From CAKRPJ01 sp934376955 (GTDB taxonomy: Bacteria > Bacillota > Clostridia > Lachnospirales > Lachnospiraceae): 37,913 bases of DNA. Where the stretch lies: positions 1 through 37,913 of the forward strand of contig CAKRPJ010000024.1 in assembly GCA_934376955.1 (NCBI GenBank). Reading direction: 5' to 3'. Below are positions 1 through 9,600 of the stretch, piece by piece; within the stretch, counting starts at the first letter, position 1; the number at the start of each line of letters is the position of its first letter. A program made the translations under genes and the position numbers. The notes under the pieces are model-generated. The model searched no databases, had not been told where the DNA came from, and saw only the letters and a list, made by a program, of their open reading frames with translations.

Positions 1-96
1 TTCTAACGTGTAACTTTGTGGCATAAGTAAATACCTCTTTCCTTTATGAGATTGATTATATCTTATTAGCCACTACTGTTACAACTATAGTTTATC

Positions 97-471
97 ACAA
101 CAGAGCAGGGCTATCGCTATTTCGGCGCAGGCGGTGCCTTGGAATTTGATACTCTGGCAGCGCAGGCTGTCCTCCGCCTGCGGGAGCGTTATCCGCAGAT
201 CTGGTTGATCCTTGTGTTGCAGTGCCTTAACCAAACTCGCAGTTGACCCCAAGCGGATATCGACACTTACGAAGAGATTAAGCGCCGCACAGATAAGGTG
301 ACTTACACCTCGGAGCACTATTTTCGGGGCTGTATGCAAAAACGCAATCGGCATCTTGCGGATAACAGCAGCGTCTGCATTTGCTATCTGACGAAACCCA
401 CCAGCGGAACGGCCTATACTGTTAATTATGCCTCGGAGCATGGGCTAACATTAATCAATATTGCTAAATAG
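97..471 (+). pseudogene. SLOG/DUF1273 family protein, decayed
   Basis: One forward frame reads as a SLOG-superfamily (DUF1273-like) protein. It has the nucleotide-binding glycine stretch FGAGGALEFDTLAA near the left end, then RLRERYPQIWLILVL, then YEEIKRRTDKVTYTSEHYF and the C-terminal NYASEHGLTLINIAK. There is no start codon for this frame and an in-frame TGA interrupts it after NQTRS (about 244-246), so the gene is N-terminally truncated and carries a nonsense codon. SLOG proteins of this kind are common on Firmicute mobile elements and are thought to bind nucleotide-derived ligands. The identification is by remembered family pattern. It is a relic that suggests the left edge was once part of a mobile element. 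Confidence 0.72.
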
Positions 472-523
472 CTATCGAATATAAGATCATATACCCTTCT
501 TACATGCAACTAAACTATTAGCG

Positions 524-542
524 AAAATGGTGCGACCATTTT
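524..542. repeat. 8-bp perfect inverted repeat upstream of the BREX promoter
   Basis: AAAATGGT and ACCATTTT are separated by three bases (gcg). The repeat sits about 44 bp upstream of the -35 box of the promoter that drives the BREX operon. It could be an operator for the small XRE regulator encoded first in the operon, or a weak AT-type terminator for the dead SLOG gene. The sequence alone does not decide. Confidence 0.5.
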
Positions 543-585
543 ACTGCACCTTTTCTCTACTTGAGCTGCAATTCAATCAAACCTA

Positions 586-614
586 TTGAAAACTGCGCAG
601 AAGAATGGTACAAT
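586..614 (+). promoter_or_regulatory. sigma-A promoter of the BREX operon
   Basis: TTGAAA (586-591) and TACAAT (609-614) are separated by exactly 17 bp, a near-consensus housekeeping promoter. The expected transcription start is near 620. An ATG at 605 lies inside the promoter, so it cannot be the start of the regulator gene; translation must begin downstream. Confidence 0.75.
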
Positions 615-640
615 ATATAATGTATTTTTATGCCGACGAG

Positions 641-883
641 ATGGTGAGGCTAATCCGTGCTGTATGGAGGTATCACACGAAGGTTCGCTATGATAAGCTG
701 TGGAGGCTAATGAGGGACAACAAAATGAAGAAAAGCGATTTATCAAAAGCTGCGGAAATAAGCTCCTACGCGATGACAAAGCTAAATAATGATCGCCCTG
801 TCAGCATGGAAGTAATAATCAACCTCTGTAAAGTCTTTCACTATGACATAGGAGATTTGATGGAAGTAATCGAAGAAGACTAA
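641..883 (+). CDS. small XRE/Cro-type HTH regulator
   Basis: This is a compact Cro/CI-type helix-turn-helix protein of about 80 residues. The recognisable part runs from VRYDKLWRLMRDNKMKKSDL to the end: helix-turn-helix LSKAAEISSYAMTKLNNDRP, then MEVIINLCKVFHYDIGDLME, the usual ending of the short YozG-like group. It is the first gene of the BREX operon, 14 bp before the 1109-aa protein, and is a likely autoregulator. The start is uncertain. The ATGs at 605 and 620 are inside or at the edge of the promoter, and the family normally begins close to the VRYDKLW segment. A GGAGGT at 665-670 lies just before that segment but no standard start codon follows it in frame. The ATG at 641 is the best remaining choice. 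Confidence 0.8.
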   Translation: MVRLIRAVWRYHTKVRYDKLWRLMRDNKMKKSDLSKAAEISSYAMTKLNNDRPVSMEVIINLCKVFHYDIGDLMEVIEED

Positions 884-897
884 TTGGAGGCATTATT

Positions 898-3800
898 ATG
901 GACATGGATCGGGTTAGAATAGCCGATGTGATTACAACTGAATACTCGGACTTTCTCTCCTTTTGTTCCGCGTCGGGAAAGATATTTATTTCAGAATTAA
1001 CGAATGTTGATTTTGTTGCTTTTAGAACGAGTTCCGGGCAATCACGCGACTATATAAAATCGATAAGAACAATGCTGGACAATCCAGTTGTTGTTGCTAC
1101 TACTGAAGTTGACACCGTCCAGAAAGGTTCGGAGAGCGAAAAAAATGAGTTGCAGGGAGCCCTTTTTGATGCGGGTCAATACCTCGCTCTCGAAGATCAG
1201 TCAACGCCATCTAAAACAGAATCTACTTCATGGATACAGCCGAATGAACAACCTGTAAACAATTTAGAAGCTGCTCTTGATGAGATCAGTTGTTCTGACA
1301 GGAAAAATGACACCATGAATGAAACCAAGAATGAAACGGCTGATAGAACGACAGAAGAAATTGCAGTTACATCAGCAGGAACCGAAACTACAGCTTCAAG
1401 TCCGACAGGATCTTTTGATGACAGCGAATATACCCTTGCATACTTGTTTGATGTAAATCCTTCGTGGTTTGAAGATGTAGGCATTATTGCACTTAATTTA
1501 GGTGTTCGTCCGACAAACTGCTTAAATAATGCAAAGATTAAGACGATTGCTGAAGTGTTGGCCAGAACCACCGACGAGTTAAAAGCCATTAAAAACATGG
1601 GCGTGAAGTCGGTCAATGAGATAGTACAAAAAGTTAAGGATTATGTGTCTGATCCTGCAAATTTTGATGTGGCAACTATCTCAGATGTTTCCAATCACAC
1701 CCCAAAACATGAGCGGATAGAACTTGACCCTGCATCCAAGAGCGCTCTTGAAGCTATGCTCATGGGTGATGAGTACTCAACAGATGGGTTCAGTGATAAT
1801 CAAATGGGGCATTTTGAAAAACTGAAAGATGCTTCAGAGACTGTGGGAGAAGATATTTGTTTTGAGGCATATCTAAACCCAGAATATGTACTCACTATAT
1901 GCAATGCCCTTATGGAGTTCGCTACACCATATATTCAGTATAGAAATGCTATGAACGAAGCAGTCCAAAAAATCGGGAATTTGCCAGACTCCATGCGTCA
2001 GCTAAAGGCAATGCCGTTTATCAGGGCTTACTGTGCAACGGCTGGTGAAAAGCTGTCATATCTTTTGTCTGAATGTTCAGATGATACGACTGTTGAGCAT
2101 ATTCCGCTTCTCTATGAGAAATTGAGAAAAGAAGAGAATATGGCTGTGCTATCATCTGATACGAATAAGTTTCTCGGATGGCTCAACTTTGATGTTTTCA
2201 CGCTTATTTCTTCTATCTCAGCGAACATTCGTAGCATTCTCGCCGGAAGAAACGAGAGAGCAATAGAGATATTTACGCTTCGGTCTAAAGGCGAAACACT
2301 TGAAGCAGTAGGTTCCCTGTATGGTGTAACACGCGAACGCATTCGACAAATAGAGAGCAAAGTCCATAGGACCTTCTGGAATGTATATGAGAAGCAGAAA
2401 TATGATCTCATTATGCTCGTCTATGCATTGCGGAATGGAGATAATGTTCTGCACTTTGATGAATTGAAGAACACGGTGGGGGACGAGTTCGCAGCTGTTC
2501 TTTGGGCTTGCATAAAGCATAATCAAGAACATGAGCATTATTACTACTCCAAGACTTTGGATGCTATCGTGGTCAAGACGGATGGTGCTAAAAATATGAG
2601 CGAGTCTGCTCTGCTTTCGACGATAGAAGCCCTTCTTACAACGCTACCTGATGTGATGCTGGCTTCGGAGAAGGAAAGCACTATTGCAGAACTGGCAGAA
2701 AAAAATTCGATCCCCAAAGAGGCGTTGAATGACGTCTTTGACAGCACTTATCAGCAAACAGAAAACTTCCTGCATAAAGGCCGTCTTACGGTTATGTTTA
2801 TGTGTGAGTATGTTCTGAAAAACCGCTTTCAGGCAGGTTTCAAAATTGCAGATGACTTTGAAGCAGATCGGTTTAGGCAGTACATGGTCGAACTTTTCGG
2901 GACACGTGCAAAAACTATTACTGCGAGAGCTATAGATGCTGATGTCGGTAGACTTGGTGTACTTTGCGACCGAGGAAAGTATATCCACCCAGATTATTTG
3001 GTTGTGGAACCAAGCGTTATCAATGCTATAAACGACTATATTGAGGTGTCCCCGCGTTTGCTCCTTCCGTATGGTGAACTCTTTGATGCGTTAAAAGAAA
3101 AGTTTGAGGGTACACAGATTACGAACAGATTCCTCTTTCAAGGAGCTTTAAAGAAGTATGGGTGTAGATTTAGTACAGGCAGAGATTTTGTTCGCAAAAC
3201 CAAATCGGTAACCTTTGTGGATGAACTCGAATCATTTGTTTCAGATCGTGGCATCGTACATAAGTCAGAGATATTCGCAGAATTTACATCGCTTGGGGAG
3301 ACGGGACTTGGCCAAGTCGTGTCCAGGAGCGCAAATGTATTCAATATTGACAATGGCTATTATATCCATGCAGAGCAGTTTGATATTCAGCCGGAAGATT
3401 ATGAAATGCTTCGTGGCTATTTAAGCGAGGCGTGTAAAGAAATTCCGGTTAATATCAGATCTGTTTATGATGCTGTTGCTGAACAATTCCCGGAATTCAT
3501 GTATCGCAATGACTTTGAGGATCGCAATAAACTCTTTGCTGCTTTGAACTATATGTTCAGAGAAGAGTTTAACTTTTCTCGCCCTTATATTGCGAAACTT
3601 GGAGCCAGCGATATTTCGAATCGAAGTGTTATCATGCAGCATATCGAGGACTATGACAGCGTTGAGATAGAGGAATTAATTGATATTTGCGACGAGAACG
3701 GTATCCACTATGTTGCTCCGGCATATTTATGTCAGATGATTGCACCAGATTTTATTCGAGTTAATCGAACTACTCTGATGCGTCGCGAGCTTACCGGAAT

Positions 3801-4227
3801 TACAGATGAAGTGATAGAGCAGGCAAATAGTATCATACATGATCTTCTTAAAGTGAATGGCTATGTTGTTGCCTCAAAAGTGAACGATTATTTGTGGTAT
3901 CCGCAGATAGACGTTGATTGGAACGAATTCCTCCTTGAGAACCTCATTGTACAGAGCAAGAAAATCAATGTGGTATATATGTTTGGTGACCCATTACGGC
4001 ATCCGAACGCTATTTATGTCGCAGAGGAATTCAGCAAGGATACATTTGACTCATTCCTGATTAAGGTGCTGACAGAAGAAGTCCATAAAGGCTCATTCAC
4101 CTCAAAGGTTGAGATGAGAGATTGGCTGCGCGAAGAGGGAATGATTGAGGTCAAACTCCCCAACTTTCTCGAAAGTGCAAAATACTTCTATGTCAACGAA
4201 ACTGGAGTTCATTGTACAGGAGAGTAA
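898..4227 (+). CDS. 1109-aa protein with alpha-CTD-like HhH and sigma region 4-like HTH
   Basis: I do not recognise the full-length family. An N-terminal segment (about 1-65) is followed by a low-complexity acidic/Thr-rich linker (about 70-175). About 178-250 looks like the C-terminal domain of RNA polymerase alpha: IALNLGVRPTNCLNNAKI, then LKAIKNMGVKSVNEI, a helix-hairpin-helix signature. About 450-490 resembles sigma-70 region 4: LEAVGSLYGVTRERIRQIE, the classic promoter -35-binding helix-turn-helix. The rest contains several winged-helix-like repeats, such as a VHKSEIFAEF segment followed by VFNIDNGYYIHAE. There is a good ribosome binding site (TTGGAGG, 881-887). As the first large gene of the operon it may regulate transcription, sense phage transcription or read DNA structure; the role is inference. 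It could also be a DNA-binding subunit of the BREX machinery. Confidence 0.8.
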   Translation: MDMDRVRIADVITTEYSDFLSFCSASGKIFISELTNVDFVAFRTSSGQSRDYIKSIRTMLDNPVVVATTEVDTVQKGSESEKNELQGALFDAGQYLALEDQSTPSKTESTSWIQPNEQPVNNLEAALDEISCSDRKNDTMNETKNETADRTTEEIAVTSAGTETTASSPTGSFDDSEYTLAYLFDVNPSWFEDVGIIALNLGVRPTNCLNNAKIKTIAEVLARTTDELKAIKNMGVKSVNEIVQKVKDYVSDPANFDVATISDVSNHTPKHERIELDPASKSALEAMLMGDEYSTDGFSDNQMGHFEKLKDASETVGEDICFEAYLNPEYVLTICNALMEFATPYIQYRNAMNEAVQKIGNLPDSMRQLKAMPFIRAYCATAGEKLSYLLSECSDDTTVEHIPLLYEKLRKEENMAVLSSDTNKFLGWLNFDVFTLISSISANIRSILAGRNERAIEIFTLRSKGETLEAVGSLYGVTRERIRQIESKVHRTFWNVYEKQKYDLIMLVYALRNGDNVLHFDELKNTVGDEFAAVLWACIKHNQEHEHYYYSKTLDAIVVKTDGAKNMSESALLSTIEALLTTLPDVMLASEKESTIAELAEKNSIPKEALNDVFDSTYQQTENFLHKGRLTVMFMCEYVLKNRFQAGFKIADDFEADRFRQYMVELFGTRAKTITARAIDADVGRLGVLCDRGKYIHPDYLVVEPSVINAINDYIEVSPRLLLPYGELFDALKEKFEGTQITNRFLFQGALKKYGCRFSTGRDFVRKTKSVTFVDELESFVSDRGIVHKSEIFAEFTSLGETGLGQVVSRSANVFNIDNGYYIHAEQFDIQPEDYEMLRGYLSEACKEIPVNIRSVYDAVAEQFPEFMYRNDFEDRNKLFAALNYMFREEFNFSRPYIAKLGASDISNRSVIMQHIEDYDSVEIEELIDICDENGIHYVAPAYLCQMIAPDFIRVNRTTLMRRELTGITDEVIEQANSIIHDLLKVNGYVVASKVNDYLWYPQIDVDWNEFLLENLIVQSKKINVVYMFGDPLRHPNAIYVAEEFSKDTFDSFLIKVLTEEVHKGSFTSKVEMRDWLREEGMIEVKLPNFLESAKYFYVNETGVHCTGE

Positions 4228-4243
4228 CCATAACAAACGGTGT

Positions 4244-4266
4244 GGTGCCTGATAACTCAAGGCACC
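4244..4266 (+). repeat. intercistronic hairpin before brxP
   Basis: GGTGCCT (4244-4250) and AGGCACC (4260-4266) form a 7-bp GC-rich stem with a 9-nt loop in the 61-bp gap between the 1109-aa gene and brxP. No T-run follows, so it is not a standard terminator. It may be an mRNA processing or stability element that sets the stoichiometry of upstream and downstream products. Confidence 0.5.
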
Positions 4267-4288
4267 CGCTAAAGGCGAGGAAACAATT

Positions 4289-6646
4289 ATGTATAATTAC
4301 GAATGGGATATAGAAACTGGTGGCTATATTCTTCTTCCAACGAAAATAACTGGCGTTACAAAAGAACTAAGACCGGTATTCTATGATGAACTTCATTTAT
4401 TGGGGGTGGATAGGGATTATGGTTGGATAATTCCCAATGCAGAGAATCCTTTGATGTGGGCAGAAGGCAGAAGATACTTTTACCGCGGAGAGTTGGTCGC
4501 GGAAGCGACAGGGGGAGGCCTTTTCTCTGCTCCAGTATTAAAAAATGTTACTCGCAACATTTCTGTTGAGCCAGTGGACATTCACAGGTTCGTTGACAAG
4601 AATGAGAATATTCTTAACGGCTTAGTTCAACGGACTTTAAAGGATCTCTATGCGACCTTTGAAGAGTATAGAAATAAAGTTGATATGTCTTATGTGGCGT
4701 TTAGCGGGGGCAAGGACTCCGTTGCTATGCTGGATATAGTTCAGAGAGCACTGCCGCATGATTCATTCGATGTTGTATTCGGAGATACAACGATGGAATT
4801 AGGAGATACCTACAAGAATGTTGAAAAAGCAAAGGCATTTTGGGATGATCTGAATTGGCATATTGCGCGAACGGATTTTAGTGCTACAGATTCTTGGAAA
4901 TTTGTCGGTCCACCAGCAAGAACCATTAGATGGTGCTGTGGAGTTCATAAATCTGCGCCTTCAGTATTGAAAATTAAAGAAATTCTTGCAGAACGAAAGA
5001 ATTGCAAAATTGCTGATGTGAAAAACTTCAAGGTGCTAGCCTTTGTGGGGGTTAGAAAAGAAGAAAGCGAAGCTCGATCTACATATGAGATGGTTTCGGA
5101 GGGAAATAAACACGCTGTACAGATAAATTGCAATCCAATTCTTGAGTGGTCTTCTGGAGAGCTGTTCCTTTACACTTATGCACGAAACCTTCCAATCAAC
5201 CGCGCTTATAGGTTTGGCTTACATCGTGTTGGGTGCGTACTTTGCCCAATGTCGTCCTCGTGGACTGATTTTATTCAGAATATAGTTTATCCTGAAGAAG
5301 TTGCTCCATATATCAGAATTATCCGCGACAGCATTAATACATCTTTTAAGTCTGAAGATGAGTGGAAAGATTATATGGAAGCTGGTGGGTGGAAAAAGCG
5401 CGCTGGAGGAAAAATCTTAACATTTGGCGAAAACAGAGTAACTATTATTACTGATGGTGGAAAAGAAACCTTTGTAATAAGAAATGCTACTCAGTCATGG
5501 AAAAAATGGATGATTACTCTCGGATCGCTTGTCGAGAGTAGAAAAGGGGTATATGCGCTTCAACACGGATCAATCTCGGTTGAGATGGAGGTTCGTGAAG
5601 AGAAAGATAAAACTATCATTTCGTTGCCAGTCCTGACTAAAACCAAAGAAAACATTAGGTTTATGTATCTGTTCAGAAATGTTTTGTATAAAACTGCGTA
5701 TTGTCAGAACTGCAAAGAGTGCATGGCTGAGTGTCCGAACGGAGCATTGGTTATAACGAATGATGACATTGTGATAAATAATTGTCTTCACTGCGGCAGA
5801 TGTCTGGACAGACAAAAAGGTTGTATTGTAGCAAGGTCAGTAATCACGGGAGGCGGAAATAATATGGACATCAAGAATATCGATCGTTATAAGACATTCG
5901 GATTTAGACAAGAATGGCTTGAACTGTATCTTGAAGACCCAGCTGCATTTTGGGAAAATGATCGCCTGGGGGTCGATATGTTTTATGCCTTTGATAAGTG
6001 GGCGCGAGAAATTCGTTTGATAGATGAAAAAAAGGCACCATCGTCTTTCGTTAACAAGATGATAGAGCTTGGCGGTGACAGCCCGATTCTTTGGGGGCAT
6101 TTCTATGTCAACATGGCATATAACTCTCCCATAGTCAATTGGTTTATTCGACATGTGAATTTTGGCATAACTTATTCTAATGATAGTCTTATGTTAATGC
6201 TTGGAGATGAACTCAAAGAACGGACAAGGAAAAACGCACTTACATCTCTTAAGGATACACTACGGAATTCTCCGATTGGTTGGCTGCTTGGTCAAGGGAA
6301 ATTTGAAATGAAAGGCAAACAGATTTTATCTATTACAAAAAATGGATGGACAGAGCCTGAGCCTATAGTAATTCTTTATTCTCTATATATGTTTGCAGAA
6401 AGAATGGAAGGTATGTACAGCTTTACTCTTTCTGATCTGCTCGAAGATAACGAAGAGAGAGAAGGATTGAGCCCTCGTGCTATTTTCGGTATTGAACGCG
6501 AAACACTAAAGCCGATTCTTCAGGGTCTTGCAAATAACTACAGCAGCTTTATTCAAGTAGACTTCAATAAAGGCATCATGGAAAACATTGATTTGCCTGC
6601 CGGCAAAAACGGTAAAAAGGCGATTGATGTGCTCTCGCTGATTTGA
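4289..6646 (+). CDS. brxP: BREX type 4 PAPS reductase-like protein BrxP (PP-loop, 4Fe-4S, DUF4007)
   Basis: This is a PP-loop ATP-pyrophosphatase of the PAPS-reductase/DndC superfamily. The nucleotide-binding PP-loop is FSGGKDS (about 138-144), followed by FGDTTMELGDTY and RTIRWCCGVHKSAP, which match the substrate and cysteine region of CysH/DndC-like enzymes. A second pair of cysteines in HRVGCVLCPM follows. Around 470-510 there are two ferredoxin-type clusters: CQNCKECMAECP and CLHCGRCLDRQKGC. The C-terminal third (about 520-785, starting FGFRQEWLELYL and LGVDMFYAFDKW) fits DUF4007. PAPS-reductase plus DUF4007 next to brxC, pglZ and brxL defines type 4 BREX in the published classification. 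DndC-like enzymes take sulfur from a cysteine desulfurase, and one is encoded at the end of this operon. Sulfur-based DNA modification is inferred. Confidence 0.85.
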   Translation: MYNYEWDIETGGYILLPTKITGVTKELRPVFYDELHLLGVDRDYGWIIPNAENPLMWAEGRRYFYRGELVAEATGGGLFSAPVLKNVTRNISVEPVDIHRFVDKNENILNGLVQRTLKDLYATFEEYRNKVDMSYVAFSGGKDSVAMLDIVQRALPHDSFDVVFGDTTMELGDTYKNVEKAKAFWDDLNWHIARTDFSATDSWKFVGPPARTIRWCCGVHKSAPSVLKIKEILAERKNCKIADVKNFKVLAFVGVRKEESEARSTYEMVSEGNKHAVQINCNPILEWSSGELFLYTYARNLPINRAYRFGLHRVGCVLCPMSSSWTDFIQNIVYPEEVAPYIRIIRDSINTSFKSEDEWKDYMEAGGWKKRAGGKILTFGENRVTIITDGGKETFVIRNATQSWKKWMITLGSLVESRKGVYALQHGSISVEMEVREEKDKTIISLPVLTKTKENIRFMYLFRNVLYKTAYCQNCKECMAECPNGALVITNDDIVINNCLHCGRCLDRQKGCIVARSVITGGGNNMDIKNIDRYKTFGFRQEWLELYLEDPAAFWENDRLGVDMFYAFDKWAREIRLIDEKKAPSSFVNKMIELGGDSPILWGHFYVNMAYNSPIVNWFIRHVNFGITYSNDSLMLMLGDELKERTRKNALTSLKDTLRNSPIGWLLGQGKFEMKGKQILSITKNGWTEPEPIVILYSLYMFAERMEGMYSFTLSDLLEDNEEREGLSPRAIFGIERETLKPILQGLANNYSSFIQVDFNKGIMENIDLPAGKNGKKAIDVLSLI

Positions 6647-6659
6647 GGAGGATAGGACA

Positions 6660-9600
6660 ATGGCGGTAAGATTGTATAACGAATACATAAAGGTTGACCC
6701 CAATTTCATCCCGGTATTTAGCCGGAATAGTGATAGGATCTATCCCGACAAATGGCAGTCGTTTTATCCTCACACCAGCTTCAAGAACATTCTCAAAGAT
6801 GTTGTTGAGACACTGGAAAAGAGCAATGAAACAAAAGATCGAAGCATTTGGATGAGTGGTGCCTATGGTACTGGTAAAACCTATGCTTCATTCGTCATAA
6901 AACATATCCTTGAAGATAGCATCGACTCTATCACCCCGTATTTCATTCAGAATGGTATGGAGACTTTACTGGCGCGAGTTAAGGGGGTTAGAGCAAAAGG
7001 GAGAATTCTTGTTGTTCAGCGTAGTGCGTCGGCTGGAATTAACACACAGGATAAACTCTTTAATGCGATTATAGAATCTGTGCGAAGAGCAGTGTCAGAT
7101 GCTGGACTTACATACATTGGAGCAGAAAGCCTTTCTGACAAGGTGCTGACGATTCTGAAGCATCCAGAGACATCGGCTTTTAATTTTCAAGGAGCATTTA
7201 ACAAATACCGTGGCAAGTTCACTGAGTATAGCTCGGTAGATAGCATTATCAAAGACTTAGAGGAACTGGATCTTGAAGATAAACTGATCCTTCTCGATAC
7301 GATCATTGAGGTCGCAGCGCTTGAAGGTTTCAATTGGTCTATGTCTTCTGAGGATATTGTTGACTGGTTGGAGGACGTGCGCAAAGGCAACAATCTTTCT
7401 TCAATCGTCTTTATTTGGGATGAATTCACAGAGTATTTTAAGAATAATCAGAACAACATTACTGGCCTTCAGGAGATTGCGCAGGCCTCTTCGCGCATCA
7501 GTTGTTATCTATTCTTGATTACTCACAGTTCTGCTGGACAACTTATCCAGGACAAGGGCTCCAAATCTATTATTGAGGCGCGTTTTAAGCTCGATACCAT
7601 AGAATTGGAAGAGAGCACTGCCTTCAAACTTCTTGGACAAGCATTAAGACACGAAGTCGACCTTGCTGATGAGTGGAAGCATACCAGCGAACAGTTATGG
7701 GACGGCGTTAAGCGTGGTAGTGTGGATGTTATCAAGAATAAGGATTATAATATTCAAGACGATGACTTTAGAGCCCTCTTGCCGATGCACCCTTATGCGG
7801 CGTATCTGTTGAAGTTTATTGCAAAGGACATTAGCTCCAATCAGCGAACCATTTTCCAGTTCCTCAGCGGAGACTACTCAGGGGACGAAGGCAAAACCAA
7901 CTTCAAGTGGTTTATTGAGCACTTTGCATTTGAGTACGGTAAATGGAACTATTTGACGGCAGATTACCTGTGGGATTACTTCTTCAAAACAAGTAATGTC
8001 GATTTTGATGCAGCTTTTATTCAAACAATTAGTCACTACAACAACTTCGCACCGCTTTGCGACGATCTTACCAACAAGCAGCTTGGTGATCGCAGACGTA
8101 GAGTGTTGAAGGTGACTTTGCTTCTTGCTGCCTTGCAAGCAAAGAACAGCGCAGAGGCAAGAACTGGTGCAACATCATTGATGCGTCCAACCTTAGTGAA
8201 CATCAAAGCCTGCTTTGCCGGGACGCCGCAGGAATCTACTGTTGAGCAGGATCTGAATTATTTTGCTTCAAAGGGTATCGTTGGTAAGATTGAAAGCGCA
8301 AAAGAAGTTCTCTTTGTCATGACTTCTGCCGCTATTGATACCGAGCGCATGAATCAGATCATTGATGAAACGCGTAAAGCGATCACTTTTGAAAAACTTA
8401 TTGCCGACTCCACATATGATGTCGCTAAGCAATTTATGCCAACGGATTACCTAAAGTGGAGAATGCGGATTATCAATGTGTCACCCGCAAATGCAAAACA
8501 AGAGGCAGAAAAGGTTGATAAGTCCGAGAATCATATTCCGACATTTTTCTTGTTTGCAAAGAATGAAGCCGAGCAAGGTAAGATTAAAGACACCATTGCA
8601 GCGATCTTCGATAGAGTTGGAGAATGCTGTATCGTGGTTGACTTTAGCTCTTTGCCGTTCACTGATGCATTGTTTACAAAATTCATTGAGAGCAAAGCAA
8701 AAGAAAAATATTTCTCTACAATCCCCAATCAGAAATCCCAGCTTGAGCTTGCAAAGAAAACTTCTCAGGAAGTCCTTAATGAATGGACCAGAAAATTGAT
8801 TACAGCATCTTTGTATGTTTACTCTGCACCTAATAAGTCTGTTCAGAAAACTGGTGGAGCCAATTTAAGAAAGGAATTCAAAGAACTTAACGGTGAATTC
8901 TTTGGCGCTGGACTCGAAGAAATCACGCAAAATGATAAGCTCTTTGCTGAGACCGGATTCAAAGAGACTGTTGCTCAAATGGCAATGGGCAATATTGATG
9001 TTCCCAACAACTATTCGTATGTCAGAAACATTTCATCAAAACTGCAAATGGACGGAATCTGGAGCACACCGAAGTATTGGGAAACTAAATCGTCGCACCC
9101 TGTTTCAAAGATGAAAATTGCAATTAATGAAATCATTGAGCAGAGCTTTAAAAAGAGTACGATGGTAAGTGTCACGGATATTTGGAATGAACTCAGAAAA
9201 CCTCCTTTTGGCCTCCTTCCGAATACCGGTTCTGTGTTTCTTCTTGGCTTCCTTCTTGGCGAGTATGCTGATAGCACCTACTACAAAAGAGACACGAACA
9301 ATAATACGGTATCCCTTAATTACGTTGATCTTAGTGAACTTATCTTCGGCGTCATAAAGAATCTTCCCAAAGCTCAGGGGCAATTTATTGTTAGACAAAC
9401 TTCCGAGCAGATGAAATTCTGTCAAATCACGGGTGAGATTTTTAAGATTGCGAAAGAAAAACGCAATTCTGTAGATGACATTGCAAAGAATATCAACATT
9501 TATTTGACAAATAACAAATATCCGATGTGGGCTATACGTTACTTCATCGAAGAAGAACTGTATGACCATGAGTATTGTGAGGCCATGGTACAGCTCACAT

